A stretch of DNA of 57,324 bases from Bordetella parapertussis (GCA_945901405.1 CAMDLH010000017.1:1-57324), one strand, 5' to 3'; positions 33,091 to 42,258 are shown, counted from the stretch's first letter. Numbers and translations are program-made. The notes: generated from the letters alone by a model not told the origin.

Positions 33091-34515
33091 TTACACCAAA
33101 TCGTGCAGCGCCGCTTTGAGCGTGCGATAACGAAACTCGTGATGCAGCGTGCGCAGCTTGCCCGGCAGCACGCATGGGCCTTCGACCAGCATGATGGCCA
33201 TCTCGCCCAGCAATTTGCGCAACAGTTGCTCGGGGATTCTCAGCCACACCGGGCGATGCGCGGCCACGCCGGCCTCGCGCATGAATTCCTCGTACGACAC
33301 CGATTCGGGCGCAACCGCGTTGACGGGGCCTTCGATCTTGGCGTCGCGCACCGCGTGCGCGAGTATGCCCAGAGCATCCTCGATGTGCACCCACGACACA
33401 AACTGCCGGCCCGTGCCGATCACCGCACCCGCGCCGAGTTTCAAACCCAACAGCATCGGCGGGAACGAGCCGCCAGTGCGCCCCATCACCAGGCCGAAAC
33501 GCAGCGCCACGTAACGGATGCCGAGCGCGTTGCATGCTTGCGCGCGCGCCTCCCAGCGGTGGCACATTTCACTGGCGAAATCGGATACGTTGGCATTCAC
33601 CGTCTCGTCGATATTGGTCGCGGTTTGCCCGTAGTAGCCTATTGCCGACGCCTGTATCCACACGCGCGGCCGTGCGGTTGCGCGCGTGGCGTAGCGCAGC
33701 AAGTCCTCGGTGGGCGCGAGCCGGCTTTCGAGCAGCACTTGTTTGCGCGCGCGTGTCCACGGCATGCCGATCACCGGCGCGCCGGCGAGGTTCACTACCA
33801 CGTCGAAATGTTCCTCAGGCGACAGCGCGGTGGTGCTGCGCACGCAGCGCGCGGCGCCGCCGAACTTGAGCGCCGCGCGCTCGGGGTTGCGTGCAACCAG
33901 CGTGACCTCGTGCCCGCCCGCGATCAGGCGGTGCGTGAGCGCGGCGCCAATGAAGCCGGTGCCGCCGGCGATGAGGAATTTCAGATGCGCGGCGCCGACA
34001 TCCAGCGGCGGTTCCATGTCAATGCGCGCCAGCGAGCGCGCGGCGAGCGCATCGCGCAGGCCCGACAACGTCACGCCGATGGCGGCGAGCGTGAGAAACC
34101 ACGATTTCCAGCCGTAATCGGCGGCAACAAGTTGCGTGGGCAAGGCCCACCACGCCGGCGTTTGCAGCGCCAGCACGGTGAACGCCACGCCGCCGCCGAT
34201 CGCCAGCAGCGTGTGCAGCACACGCTCGCTTTGCGGCAGCACGCGGGTGTGATCCTCGATCAAGAAGTCGATCAGCGTGAGCACGACTTCAATCAGCACG
34301 ATCAGCCACAGCGCCGCAATCCACCAGCCGCCGAACACAAACCACGCCAGCCCGATGAAAATCACGCCATAGAGCACCGAGCGCAGCGCGTGCACCTTGA
34401 GTTCGCTGCGCGCGGAGGCGTGCGCGGGCAGGGCCACCGTAAGCTCGTGGTGATAGATGGTATCGAACGCGCCCATCAGGGCTTGCACGATAAGTAGGGT
34501 GAGAAGCAGGTTCAT
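33091..34515 (-). CDS. TIGR01777-type NAD(P)-dependent epimerase with N-terminal membrane domain
   Basis: A 474-residue fusion. The first 165 or so residues carry four or five hydrophobic segments (for example VIFIGLAWFVFGGWWIAALW). The rest is a YfcH/TIGR01777 SDR epimerase with GGTGFIGA, ASAIGYYG and SWVHIEDALG, and a DUF1731-like C-terminus ending RTLKAALHDLV. I use ATG 34515, which has GGAG seven bases upstream; an ATG 12 bases earlier is weaker. It lies between the DCC protein and DUF4166 genes. The membrane domain suggests an envelope-bound or lipid-related oxidoreductase, but no substrate is known. Confidence 0.87.
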   Translation of the reverse strand: MNLLLTLLIVQALMGAFDTIYHHELTVALPAHASARSELKVHALRSVLYGVIFIGLAWFVFGGWWIAALWLIVLIEVVLTLIDFLIEDHTRVLPQSERVLHTLLAIGGGVAFTVLALQTPAWWALPTQLVAADYGWKSWFLTLAAIGVTLSGLRDALAARSLARIDMEPPLDVGAAHLKFLIAGGTGFIGAALTHRLIAGGHEVTLVARNPERAALKFGGAARCVRSTTALSPEEHFDVVVNLAGAPVIGMPWTRARKQVLLESRLAPTEDLLRYATRATARPRVWIQASAIGYYGQTATNIDETVNANVSDFASEMCHRWEARAQACNALGIRYVALRFGLVMGRTGGSFPPMLLGLKLGAGAVIGTGRQFVSWVHIEDALGILAHAVRDAKIEGPVNAVAPESVSYEEFMREAGVAAHRPVWLRIPEQLLRKLLGEMAIMLVEGPCVLPGKLRTLHHEFRYRTLKAALHDLV

Positions 34516-34537
34516 GATTGACTCCATTGCGAAATAT

Positions 34538-34945
34538 TTAATGAGCGATCCGGCACACGCCGTCAGTGCACCGCCGCGTGCCCAGGCGCGTGGAAATCGG
34601 AATACGGTTGCGAGCGAACCACGTGTAGGTCAAGTCGAACACGCGCGACAGCAGCGGCCAGCCGGTGAATGCAACCATCCAGCCGCGGCCGATGGCGCGA
34701 TAGATGTGGCGCGTCGCCGCCATGCCTTTTAACCATGCGCCATCGGGCAAGCGCACGTGCAATGCCATGTTCATCTCGGCAAGGCTCACCGGCCACGCGC
34801 CTTCGTCGAAGTCGGGTGCCGCGATGTCGTTCATGCCGAGCCGGCCTTTGCTGTCCCAGCGGCGCAGCATTGTGACTTCGGCGGCGCACACGGAACAGGC
34901 GCCATCGTAGAACACGAGTGTTTTCATTTCATTCGAGGCGTTCAT
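34538..34945 (-). CDS. DCC-family (DUF393) thiol oxidoreductase-like protein
   Basis: Small protein of 135 residues with the family-defining DGACSVC motif (14-20), giving a CxxC pair at Cys17 and Cys20 after a VFYDG strand. The family is predicted to be thioredoxin-like. It sits second in the GbsR-headed operon, 24 bases after the regulator stop and 22 bases before the epimerase start. Confidence 0.85.
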   Translation of the reverse strand: MNASNEMKTLVFYDGACSVCAAEVTMLRRWDSKGRLGMNDIAAPDFDEGAWPVSLAEMNMALHVRLPDGAWLKGMAATRHIYRAIGRGWMVAFTGWPLLSRVFDLTYTWFARNRIPISTRLGTRRCTDGVCRIAH

Positions 34946-34969
34946 GAAAGTCTCTCTTTGTTGGCCGGA

Positions 34970-35524
34970 TTATTTTGTGGTCGATGTTTCTTCTTCCGCC
35001 GCGCCGCGCCCCAGCAAGCGTTGTATGCGGCTGCCGAGCTTCATGATTTTCATCAGCGTTTCCGGGTCGAGGCGCTGCATCTCATCGACCCATGCGGTGG
35101 TGGTTTCGAGAAAATCGTGCACTTGCTTGATGCGCGTACGCGCGACGCTGCTCTCGGTCGAAAACGCGGGGTCGAGCAGCACGCCGCGCAGCGTGCTGAG
35201 TGTCGGCTCGATTTCGCGGCGTCGGCGGCCTTGCGCGATGACGCGGAAAATATCCCAGATGTCGTGCAGCGCCTCGAAGTGATCGCGCCGCTCGCCCATA
35301 ACATGCACCACGCGCACCAGGCCCCAGTCGCTGAGTTCTTTTAGCGACGTGCTGACATTGGAGCGCGCGATCGACAGCGTCTCGCAGATTTCGTCGGCGT
35401 GTATCGGCTGCTCGGCCAGGTAGAGTAGTGCGTGGATTTGCCCGACGGTGCGGTTCACGCCCCAGCGCGAGCCCATTTCGCCCCAATGGAGCACGAATTT
35501 TTCGGAGATGGGTGTGAGGTGCAT
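34970..35524 (-). CDS. GbsR/MarR-type transcriptional regulator
   Basis: Winged-helix DNA-binding regulator of 184 residues of the GbsR (MarR-like) group. The wHTH spans about residues 20-90 and includes HADEICETLSIARSNVSTSL as recognition region. The C-terminal half is helical and likely mediates dimerisation. I choose ATG 35524 (MHLTPISEKF); a longer frame would begin inside the promoter. The perfect palindrome at 35553-35570 overlapping a strong promoter suggests autorepression. It heads the minus-strand operon with DCC, epimerase and DUF4166 genes. Confidence 0.88.
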   Translation of the reverse strand: MHLTPISEKFVLHWGEMGSRWGVNRTVGQIHALLYLAEQPIHADEICETLSIARSNVSTSLKELSDWGLVRVVHVMGERRDHFEALHDIWDIFRVIAQGRRRREIEPTLSTLRGVLLDPAFSTESSVARTRIKQVHDFLETTTAWVDEMQRLDPETLMKIMKLGSRIQRLLGRGAAEEETSTTK

Positions 35525-35552
35525 GGTTTCTTTTCTTTCTAAATATCTGTTG

Positions 35553-35570
35553 TTTCTGTATTTACAGAAA
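35553..35570. promoter_or_regulatory. 18-bp operator palindrome for the GbsR-type regulator
   Basis: TTTCTGTATTTACAGAAA is a perfect palindrome (8-bp arms, 2-bp centre) just downstream of the -10 element of the regulator's promoter, covering the expected +1. Position and symmetry fit a dimeric MarR-type repressor acting on its own operon. Confidence 0.8.
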
Positions 35571-35598
35571 TTATTGTTCAAATAGACGATGATGTCAA
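35570..35598 (-). promoter_or_regulatory. Sigma70-like promoter of the GbsR-headed operon
   Basis: On the minus strand a perfect -35 TTGACA (35593-35598) is separated by 17 bases from a -10 AATAAT (35570-35575). The start codon is about 46 bases downstream of the -10 element. This is the clearest promoter in the window. Confidence 0.75.
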
Positions 35599-35641
35599 GC
35601 AGGCGTCAGGCAGCGGGAATATCCAAAGTCATGAAATTATT

Positions 35642-35668
35642 TAAGTATTTGTTTATTAACATATTTTA
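35642..35668 (+). repeat. AT-rich dispersed motif, copy between divergent genes
   Basis: TAAGTATTTGTTTATTAACA followed by TATTTTATTTC lies in the intergenic region between the GbsR-type regulator and the TPR lipoprotein gene. The first half is consensus; the second half is AATAA-shifted. Confidence 0.65.
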
Positions 35669-35754
35669 TTTCTAAAGAAATTTTTACAATTACGCCTGCG
35701 GGCCAGGCAAGTGGTGCGTTAAGATGTTCATACCCGTCACACTGGAGACCGCAA

Positions 35755-36537
35755 ATGACCACAAGACGCGAAGTAATCGCTAACATTTTGGGCTGGAGCG
35801 CCGCTGGTTTGACGCTGATGCTGGGCGGCTGCGCCACGGTGGGCGTGGCGGACGAAGCCAACGCCTTGCTGCAGGAAGGGCAGCAGTTCTACAACGCCAA
35901 GCGCTTTGACGAGGCCATCGCAAAATTTCGCGAGGCCGCCGCAAAAGACCCCAACAACTGGAGCGCGTATCTGTGGATGGCGCGCGCCTTCATCGCCAAG
36001 GGCACGTGGGGTGAAGCCATCGCAGCGGGCCGGCGCGCGTTTGAACTCGCGCCGCAAGGCCCCGAAGTCGCGAGCACATTTTTGCAGGCGCTGTTCGGCG
36101 GGGGCATGGAGGCGTTAAACGGCGGGCGCTTCGTCGATTCGATCAAATACCTGTCTGAATATCTGCGCCACCAGCCCACCAACACCAGCGCGTGGGTGAA
36201 CGTCGGCAAGGCCTACATGGGCAACCGGCAGTTCATGGATGGATTGGGTTCGTTGACCAAGGCGATGGGCATGGGCGGCGCCGATCGCGGCGAAATACTG
36301 AAGACTATTTTCGGCGGCGGCATGCAGGCGTTCGGCCAGCGCGACTACAGCAGCGCGATTAACCTGCTCAAGGAATACGTCAAGAACGATCCGCGCAACC
36401 TGCAAGCCTACCTGACACTTGCGAAATCGTATTGGGAATCCGGTCAGCGCGGCGGCGCGCTGGAAGCGTTTCGCGAAGTGATCAAGATCAACCCCACCAA
36501 TGGCGAGGCTTTACAGTTCTTGCGGCAGTTGATGTAA
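35755..36537 (+). CDS. TPR-repeat lipoprotein
   Basis: Predicted lipoprotein of 260 residues with lipobox LGGC (Cys26) and an N-terminal TTRREVI that could be read as a Tat-type twin arginine. At least four TPR units follow (for example NALLQEGQQFYNAKRFDEAI, NWSAYLWMARAFIAKGTWGE, TSAWVNVGKAYMGNRQFMDG). TPR proteins usually scaffold complexes, and the partner here is unknown. It follows the divergent regulator by 230 bases that hold one AT-rich motif. Confidence 0.82.
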   Translation: MTTRREVIANILGWSAAGLTLMLGGCATVGVADEANALLQEGQQFYNAKRFDEAIAKFREAAAKDPNNWSAYLWMARAFIAKGTWGEAIAAGRRAFELAPQGPEVASTFLQALFGGGMEALNGGRFVDSIKYLSEYLRHQPTNTSAWVNVGKAYMGNRQFMDGLGSLTKAMGMGGADRGEILKTIFGGGMQAFGQRDYSSAINLLKEYVKNDPRNLQAYLTLAKSYWESGQRGGALEAFREVIKINPTNGEALQFLRQLM

Positions 36538-36694
36538 TGGCGTAATCCACTGACCCAAATCGCGAGCGCCCATGCCGATCGTAAAGCGAGCCGCAGAACC
36601 CGACTTGCACTTTAGCGCCGATGATTGCACCGGCCCGAGACGTGCGCCAATCACGCACGGCACTTTGCCGCGCTGCACGACGGAATTTCGTGTT

Positions 36695-37669
36695 ATGCGC
36701 GTTAGCCGGTTTGGCGTTGTAGTTGTCGCCATGCTGTGCGCGGCAGGCGCGCAGCCAGCCCAGGCGCAAGCGCCGGGATTTCCATCGAAAGTCGTGCGCA
36801 TCGTGGTGCAGACCACCGCCGGCGGCAGCATCGACCTCACCGCCCGGCTGGTCGGGCAGCGGCTGACGGAGTTCTGGGGGCAGAACGTGATTATCGACAA
36901 TCGCGCCGGCGCGGGCGGCGTGATCGGCGCCGATGTCGTGGCCAAGTCCGCGCCCGACGGCTACACCGTCGGCTTCATCGCCAGCATGTTCACCGTCAGC
37001 GCCAGCGTCTACCGCAAGCTGCCGTACGATTCGATCAACGACTTCGTGCCCGTGACGCAGTTGGCATCCTCGGCGTGGGCATTGGCGGTCAACGCATCGC
37101 TGCCCGTGCACTCGGTCAAGGAGTTCGTCGCATTGGCGAAAAAGAATCCGGGGCAGATCAACTACGCATCCACCGGCAGCGGCGGCGCGACGCACCTCGC
37201 GTTCGAGTTGCTGAAAAGCATGACGGGCACTCGGATCGTGCACATCCCCTACAAGGGCACCGCGCCCGCGGTGAATGATCTGGTTGGCGGGCAGGTTGAA
37301 GCGATCATTACCGGCCTGCCAGCGCTCATGCCGCACGTCACCACGCGCCGCCTGCGTTTGCTCGGCATGGCGGGATCGAGCCGCTCCGCGGTGCTGCCCG
37401 ATCTGCCGACCATCGGCGAGACGATCGCCGGCTACGAATACAACAACTGGTTCGGCGCGGTCGCACCCAAGGGCACACCCAATGAAATTGTCGCATCGCT
37501 GCGCGACGGCATCGTGCGTGCGTTGCAGACCAACGAAGTAAAGCGCGCGTTGCTGGCACAAAGCATCGAACCGTTGGGCACGACACCCGCACAGTTTGGC
37601 GAACTCATGCGCAGCGAGATTTCCAAGTACACCAAATTGAGCAAGGCCATCGGCGTGAGCGTAGACTGA
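36695..37669 (+). CDS. Bug/TctC-family periplasmic binding protein
   Basis: Secreted binding protein of 324 residues starting at ATG 36695 (MRVSRFGVVVVAMLCAAGAQ). The frame is open further upstream to 36572, but that part has no signal character. Canonical blocks include FPSKVVRIVVQTTAGGSID, QNVIIDNRAGAGGVIG and SAPDGYT. The ligand loop has QTTAGGSID in place of the common PFPPGGG. The dioxygenase gene starts 28 bases after its stop, and the two are likely cotranscribed. Confidence 0.9.
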   Translation: MRVSRFGVVVVAMLCAAGAQPAQAQAPGFPSKVVRIVVQTTAGGSIDLTARLVGQRLTEFWGQNVIIDNRAGAGGVIGADVVAKSAPDGYTVGFIASMFTVSASVYRKLPYDSINDFVPVTQLASSAWALAVNASLPVHSVKEFVALAKKNPGQINYASTGSGGATHLAFELLKSMTGTRIVHIPYKGTAPAVNDLVGGQVEAIITGLPALMPHVTTRRLRLLGMAGSSRSAVLPDLPTIGETIAGYEYNNWFGAVAPKGTPNEIVASLRDGIVRALQTNEVKRALLAQSIEPLGTTPAQFGELMRSEISKYTKLSKAIGVSVD

Positions 37670-37697
37670 TGTGCTTGCCTTGCAAGGAACAAGCCGA

Positions 37698-38690
37698 ATG
37701 AACGCACGCAATCCATCCCCGCAAATCATTGATAGCGCCATCGAAGGCGCCAAAGCCTGGGTGCGCGCCGGCATCAAGCGTGACGACTGGTTTTTTCCGC
37801 TCTCGGCGGAATGTCTTGCCGAACTGCGCGCGATTGTTACGGAGCTGCGCGCAAACCCTTGCCGCGCGGAAGAAATCGACCCTGCAAGATTCGCCATGCC
37901 CGCCTGCCGCGCTTTCATGCGCCACGTGCGCCATGTGCTCGACGAAGGCGTGCGCTTCGCCGTGGTTGAGCGTTTGCCGATGGATGAAATCAGCGATGAC
38001 GAGGCGAAGGCACTGTATTGGATATTGTCGTCGCTTCTGGCGCGCCCGGTGCATCAAAAGCTCACCGGCGGTTTGATTTACGACGTGCACGACACCGGCA
38101 AGAAAGCTACGCCCGGCTCCGGCGTACGCCCCGATCAAACCAACATGGAGCAGTTTTTTCACAACGACAACGCCTACAACACCACGCAGCCGGAAATCGT
38201 CGCGCTCTTTTGCGCGCGGCCCGCGAAAACCGGCGGCGTGAGTCACGTGATGAGCTTCTACACGTTGCATAATGAGCTATTGCGCAAGCACCGCGAAGTC
38301 ATCCCGCGTTTGTATCAACCGTTCTGGTTCGACCGGCAAAAGGAATATCTGCCCGGCGAGCCCGAGGTGATTTACCAGCCGATGTTTACCTCGGATACAG
38401 GCCGGCTCAAGGTGCGCATGAGCGTGTTTCAGGCCGGCAGCGGCTACGCGTTGAAGAACGAACCGATGGACGACGCGACGCAGGCGGCGATCACTACGCT
38501 TAAAAACCTGTTCGCCGACGAAGCGCTGTGCATGGATTTTGTGATGGAGCGCGGGCAGATTCAATACGTGAATAATCTCGAAACCTGCCACCGCCGCACG
38601 ATGTTTGAAGATTATGCAGAGCCGGAGAAAAAGCGATTGATGATACGGCTATGGCTGCGCAACGCAGGGGCTGCGCGGTATCAGGGGTAG
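37698..38690 (+). CDS. TauD/TfdA-family Fe(II)/2-oxoglutarate dioxygenase
   Basis: Cytoplasmic non-haem iron oxygenase of 330 residues. The facial triad is HND (His155, Asp157) in QFFHNDNAYN and distal His298 in LETCHRRTMF. The following Arg-Arg is suitable for binding 2-oxoglutarate. I chose ATG 37698, which has AAGGAAC upstream; a GTG 27 bases earlier is in frame. Its neighbour is a Bug gene, and together they suggest uptake and oxidation of an organic acid, perhaps an alkyl sulfonate or aryloxy acid. The substrate is not identified. Confidence 0.85.
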   Translation: MNARNPSPQIIDSAIEGAKAWVRAGIKRDDWFFPLSAECLAELRAIVTELRANPCRAEEIDPARFAMPACRAFMRHVRHVLDEGVRFAVVERLPMDEISDDEAKALYWILSSLLARPVHQKLTGGLIYDVHDTGKKATPGSGVRPDQTNMEQFFHNDNAYNTTQPEIVALFCARPAKTGGVSHVMSFYTLHNELLRKHREVIPRLYQPFWFDRQKEYLPGEPEVIYQPMFTSDTGRLKVRMSVFQAGSGYALKNEPMDDATQAAITTLKNLFADEALCMDFVMERGQIQYVNNLETCHRRTMFEDYAEPEKKRLMIRLWLRNAGAARYQG

Positions 38691-38724
38691 CGCTGGCCGC
38701 GCACGCTAAAAAACCGGCAAAACC

Positions 38725-38750
38725 GTAGGGCGCAATCTTCAATTGCGCCG
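38725..38750. repeat. GTAGGGCGCAAT hairpin repeat
   Basis: GGCGCAAT (38729-38736) and ATTGCGCC (38742-38749) form a perfect 8-bp stem with a 5-base loop CTTCA. It is preceded by CCGTA. Short elements starting GTAGGGCGCAAT are common in environmental genomes. It lies 35 bases after the dioxygenase stop and may act as a weak terminator. Confidence 0.65.
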
Positions 38751-38794
38751 AGCACAGCGTGCAAATGCCGCGATGCACGCGCAGCTAGTCGAAA

Positions 38795-40075
38795 TTAAGC
38801 CAACCGCTGCAACAAATACTCCGCGCAAAGCAAGGTATGCCGGTCATCCCCCACCGGCCCGACAGCCTGCAACCCCACCGGCAATCCATTCGGCCCCTTG
38901 AAAAAAGGCAGATGCACACAAGGCGTATGCAGCAACGTCCACATGCGATTGAACAGCGGATCGCCAGTGGCGCCCAAGCCCGCCGGCGCTACACCGATGG
39001 CGCTGGGTGCGAGTAGCACGTCGGCCTTGGCGAACAAATCGGACAGCACGCGGCGGCAGTTGTGCGCCAGCGCCATGGCGGCCTCGTAGCGCTCGCGCGT
39101 AATCTTGAGGCCGCCTTCGATCATTTCTACGAGCTTTGCTGATAGTTGCGCCCGGTGCGCAAGCCATTCGTGTGCGAGCGCGTGCGAAAGATCGTAGAGC
39201 ATGATGTCGATCTGCGCCTGCACGATGCCTGCAAAGTTTGGCGGCAGGTCTATGTCGATCAATGTGACACCAGCTGCGCCGAGTTTTTTGATGGCTTCGT
39301 CCATCGCGGCTTGGGTTTCGGGCTGTGCGCGCTTCCATTCATACGTGCGGCAGAGGCCCACGCGCGGCGCGGCATCCAGCGGCTTGTCGATGATGAGTTC
39401 GCGCCGGTCGCTCACTGCCGCCGCCAGCAATGCGCAATCGGCGACGCTGCGCGCGAGCGTGCCCACGGTGTCGAGCGTGTCGGAGAGCGGCTTGATCCCC
39501 GCGCGACTGATGGTGCCGTGACTCGGCTTGTAACCCACCACGCCACAGAAGGCGGCCGGGCGTATCACCGAGCCAGCCGTTTGCGTGCCGAAGGCGAATG
39601 GAACCATGAAGTCAGCCACTGCCGCCGCCGAGCCGCTGGATGAACCGCCGGGTGTGTGGCCGGTGTTGTGCGGATTGGCGGTTTTGCCGGGGCCAAAGCA
39701 GGCGAATTCGGTGCTGACGGTTTTACCCAACACGATGCCGCCTTGGTCACGCGCGTAGGCCACGCACGGCGCGTCCCACGGCGGGCGATGGCCGGTGTAA
39801 ATCGGCGAGCCGTAGGTGGCCGGCATGTCGTGCGTATCGATCAGGTCTTTGACGCCGATGGGGATGCCGTGCAAGAGGCCGCGTGACGTGGAAGCGTCAA
39901 GCTCGCGCGCGCGTTTGATCGCGGCATCGGCATCCACATGCGCCCAGGCGCCAACTTCAGGCTCGCGCGCATTGATGCGCTCAAGGCAATCGCGCACCAG
40001 TTGTTCGCTGGTGATCTTGCCCGAAGCGATTTGTTTCCCCGCCTCCGCGGCCGACAGCAGATTGAGACTGGTCAT
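38795..40075 (-). CDS. Amidase-signature family hydrolase
   Basis: Cytoplasmic amidase of 426 residues. The Ser-cisSer-Lys triad is complete: Lys76 in GIPIGVKD, cis-Ser145 in GGSSSGSA, nucleophile Ser169 in QTAGSVIRP. The start ATG 40075 overlaps the class II aldolase stop as ATGA, and the frame upstream of it is shadow. With the aldolase it forms a two-gene operon. The substrate could be an acyl amide or ester of a hydroxy acid. Confidence 0.9.
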   Translation of the reverse strand: MTSLNLLSAAEAGKQIASGKITSEQLVRDCLERINAREPEVGAWAHVDADAAIKRARELDASTSRGLLHGIPIGVKDLIDTHDMPATYGSPIYTGHRPPWDAPCVAYARDQGGIVLGKTVSTEFACFGPGKTANPHNTGHTPGGSSSGSAAAVADFMVPFAFGTQTAGSVIRPAAFCGVVGYKPSHGTISRAGIKPLSDTLDTVGTLARSVADCALLAAAVSDRRELIIDKPLDAAPRVGLCRTYEWKRAQPETQAAMDEAIKKLGAAGVTLIDIDLPPNFAGIVQAQIDIMLYDLSHALAHEWLAHRAQLSAKLVEMIEGGLKITRERYEAAMALAHNCRRVLSDLFAKADVLLAPSAIGVAPAGLGATGDPLFNRMWTLLHTPCVHLPFFKGPNGLPVGLQAVGPVGDDRHTLLCAEYLLQRLA

Positions 40076-40824
40076 GAATTTCTGTGTATCAATTTCGGAT
40101 AAACCACGCCGTCGCCCTGCTTGAACATCCACTCCATTTCTTCCTTGCTCAAGTATTCCGGCTTGGCGCCTTTGGCCGCGCAGATCAATTCGACGATGAT
40201 CTGGCGCTTGACCTCGGCCGCGTAAACATTCACGCGGTGATAACACTCCGACACATTGCGCCCCAGCACGGTGATGCCGTGGCGCTTCATCACGATGCAA
40301 TTGGTGTCTTGTATGAATGTCTTGATCGGCCCCACGTCTTCCTCGACATTCAGATGCGCCGGCAGATAGGTCAGCGGCTTTTGCATCAGGTACGAAAACG
40401 TCAATGAAAAACTGCGGATTTCCTCGCAGCCCGCGGCGAGCAGCGCGATGGTCTCGTCGTGATGCAGGTGGATGACGCAATTCACATCGGGCCGCAGCCG
40501 CAGGATTTCACGATTCATCTGATGCCCGACGCTGGTCGCGGCATTGCCATGCAGCACGCGGCCAAACGGAATATCAGTGATCACCAGATCGTCGATGCTC
40601 ATTTCTTCGAGCGACACGCCGGCTGGCTTGGCATAGGCAATGCCATCCGGGTGATTCGGATGCGCAACACGTATCACCATGCCGCCCAGCGTGCTCTGCA
40701 CATAACCGCGCGCGGCAAGCCGGTGCGCGTAAAGAACGTAGGTTTCGGCTATGGCGCGATCAAATTGCACCGATGGATCGGGTGCATATTCGTTGACCAG
40801 ATAAGGCGGCATGGGTTCGTTCAT
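40072..40824 (-). CDS. Class II aldolase/adducin-family protein
   Basis: Metal-dependent aldolase/epimerase-like protein of 250 residues. It has the two-His motif VIHLHHDETIAL and the third His in KRHGITVLG, consistent with zinc binding. The start is ATG 40824 (MNEPMPPYLVNEY). It is translationally coupled to the amidase. Its ligand is unknown, and class II aldolases vary from L-fuculose-phosphate aldolase to decarboxylases. Confidence 0.85.
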   Translation of the reverse strand: MNEPMPPYLVNEYAPDPSVQFDRAIAETYVLYAHRLAARGYVQSTLGGMVIRVAHPNHPDGIAYAKPAGVSLEEMSIDDLVITDIPFGRVLHGNAATSVGHQMNREILRLRPDVNCVIHLHHDETIALLAAGCEEIRSFSLTFSYLMQKPLTYLPAHLNVEEDVGPIKTFIQDTNCIVMKRHGITVLGRNVSECYHRVNVYAAEVKRQIIVELICAAKGAKPEYLSKEEMEWMFKQGDGVVYPKLIHRNS

Positions 40825-40922
40825 GATGGTTTCGTGGGAATGTGTGATCGCAAATCTTAGCACCGGACACCCATGCGCGCGGAATTCGCGGCATACTTGG
40901 AGAGACAAAGTAAGGGGCAATC

Positions 40923-41904
40923 ATGCAGGCAATAAAGAACGGGCTGCGCTATGCGGCAATAATGTGTGTGTCGATGATAGTAAGCAGCGCACTCGCGGCG
41001 GATGCGGGCTACCCGCAACGCCCCATCCGCTTCGTCATTCCGCAGTCGCCGGGTGGCGCATCCGATACCGTCGGGCGCGTGGTGGCGCAAAAGCTGAGTG
41101 AACATTTTGGCCAGCAGTTCGTCATCGACAACCGCCCCGGCGCCACCGGAAACGTAGGCGCCGAACTGGTGAAAAACGCGCCCGCCGATGGGTACACCAT
41201 GCTGCTCACCGCGGCGAATCTGGTGACCAGCCCCGGCCTGTATCAGCGCGTGCCCTTTGATCCGATCAAGGACTTCGCGCCCGTGTCGCAACTCGCGCAG
41301 TCGCCCAATGTGTTCATCGTTCATCCATCGTTCGCCGCGCGCACGTTGAAGGAACTCATCGACATCGCCAAGGCCAAGCCGGGCCAGATTGATTTTTCGT
41401 CATCGGGCCATGCTTCCACGCAACATCTTGCGGGCGAGCTGCTTAATTTCGTCGCGGCGATCAAGCTCGTGCATATCCCGTACAAAGGCGGCGGCCCGGC
41501 GTTGATCGACCTTCTGGGCGGGCGCGTGCCGGTGATGGTGTCGAGCCTGCCTTCCGCGATACCCCACATCAAGACCGGCAAGGCGCGCGCTGGCGGTGAC
41601 CAGTGCCCGCCGCTCATCGGCAATGCTTGAGTTGCCCACCGTGGCAGAAGCGGGCGGCTTCGCCGGCTACGATGCCGTCACATGGCAGGGGCTGGTGCTG
41701 CCGTCGGCAACGCCGCCAGCGGTCATCGCGCGCGTGTCGGGCGCGACGATCAAGGTGCTGGCGATGAACGACGTGAAGGATCGGCTGCTGGGACTGGGCT
41801 ACGAACCGGTGGGCAACACGCCGGCCGAGTTCGCGAAATTCATACGCGTTGAACTGGAGCGATGGCCGAAGGTTATTAAGGCGGCGGGGGTTAAGGGGGA
41901 GTAG
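40923..41904 (+). pseudogene. Bug/TctC gene interrupted by a 2-base frameshift
   Basis: The N-terminal part (40923-41630) has signal peptide, ligand loop QSPGGASDTV and ADGYT; the C-terminal part (41596-41904) continues as LPTVAEAGGFAGYDAVTWQG. The frames meet at 41583-41592, where AAGGCGCGCGCTGG would read KARALA if two more bases (CG) were present. The shift is therefore a loss of one CG unit in a GCGCGC run. It is either a genuine pseudogene or a sequencing or assembly error. Confidence 0.9.
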
Positions 41905-42015
41905 CCGTCAGGAGCCAAGTCGTGAGAGGAAAAAGCAAGATTCGACCTTGGCGTCGTCAAAAAAGGCGCTGTTTTTTTGTGCCTGATTTAACCAGGTTGA
42001 AAGGCCGGACAAATT

Positions 42016-42037
42016 TTATCCCTTTGTTTTTATTGGG
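42016..42037 (+). repeat. Weak AT-rich motif-like sequence
   Basis: TTATCCCTTTGTTTTTATTG resembles the variant copies at 3122 and 21056 over the TTTGTTTTTATTG core, but the flank differs. Probably coincidental in an AT-rich stretch; listed for completeness. Confidence 0.2.
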
Positions 42038-42067
42038 ATATACTTAATTCTTGATTGACCAACGGGG

Positions 42068-42102
42068 CAGTTCTCGACTTTGCTTGCCGTAGGTGAGAAC
42101 TG
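42068..42102. other. Inverted repeat upstream of BrnT remnant
   Basis: CAGTTCTC (42068-42075) and GAGAACTG (42095-42102) form an 8-bp inverted repeat with 19 bases between. It may be an operator or attenuator left from the toxin module. The rest of 41905-42135 holds no recognisable gene. Confidence 0.4.
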
Positions 42103-42135
42103 ACCTCATGTTTGTAAGAAAGAGACCGCGTAGCA

Positions 42136-42258
42136 ATGGACTTTGACTGGGATTCTGATATGGCCGTCGAAACTGTTGCGAAGCATGGCGTAACTTTTGA
42201 AGAGGCTGCTTCCATATTCAGTGAACGTTGGGGCTCAATCTCTCAATGGCATCGATAA
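42136..42258 (+). pseudogene. brnT: Truncated BrnT-family toxin
   Basis: MDFDWDSDMAVETVAKHGVT and FEEAASIFSERW match the N-terminal third of BrnT (RNase toxin of type II brnTA systems), followed by unrelated sequence and a stop after 40 codons. The normal length is about 90 residues. No BrnA antitoxin follows. It is non-functional as a toxin. Confidence 0.7.

Noticed and set aside
33103..34497. 464-codon plus-strand frame opposite the epimerase gene
   Set aside because: Shadow of a real gene; composition is Gln/Arg/His-rich and has no domains.
36488..37918. 476-codon minus-strand frame over the Bug and TauD genes
   Set aside because: Spans two real genes and an intergenic gap on the other strand; no protein character.
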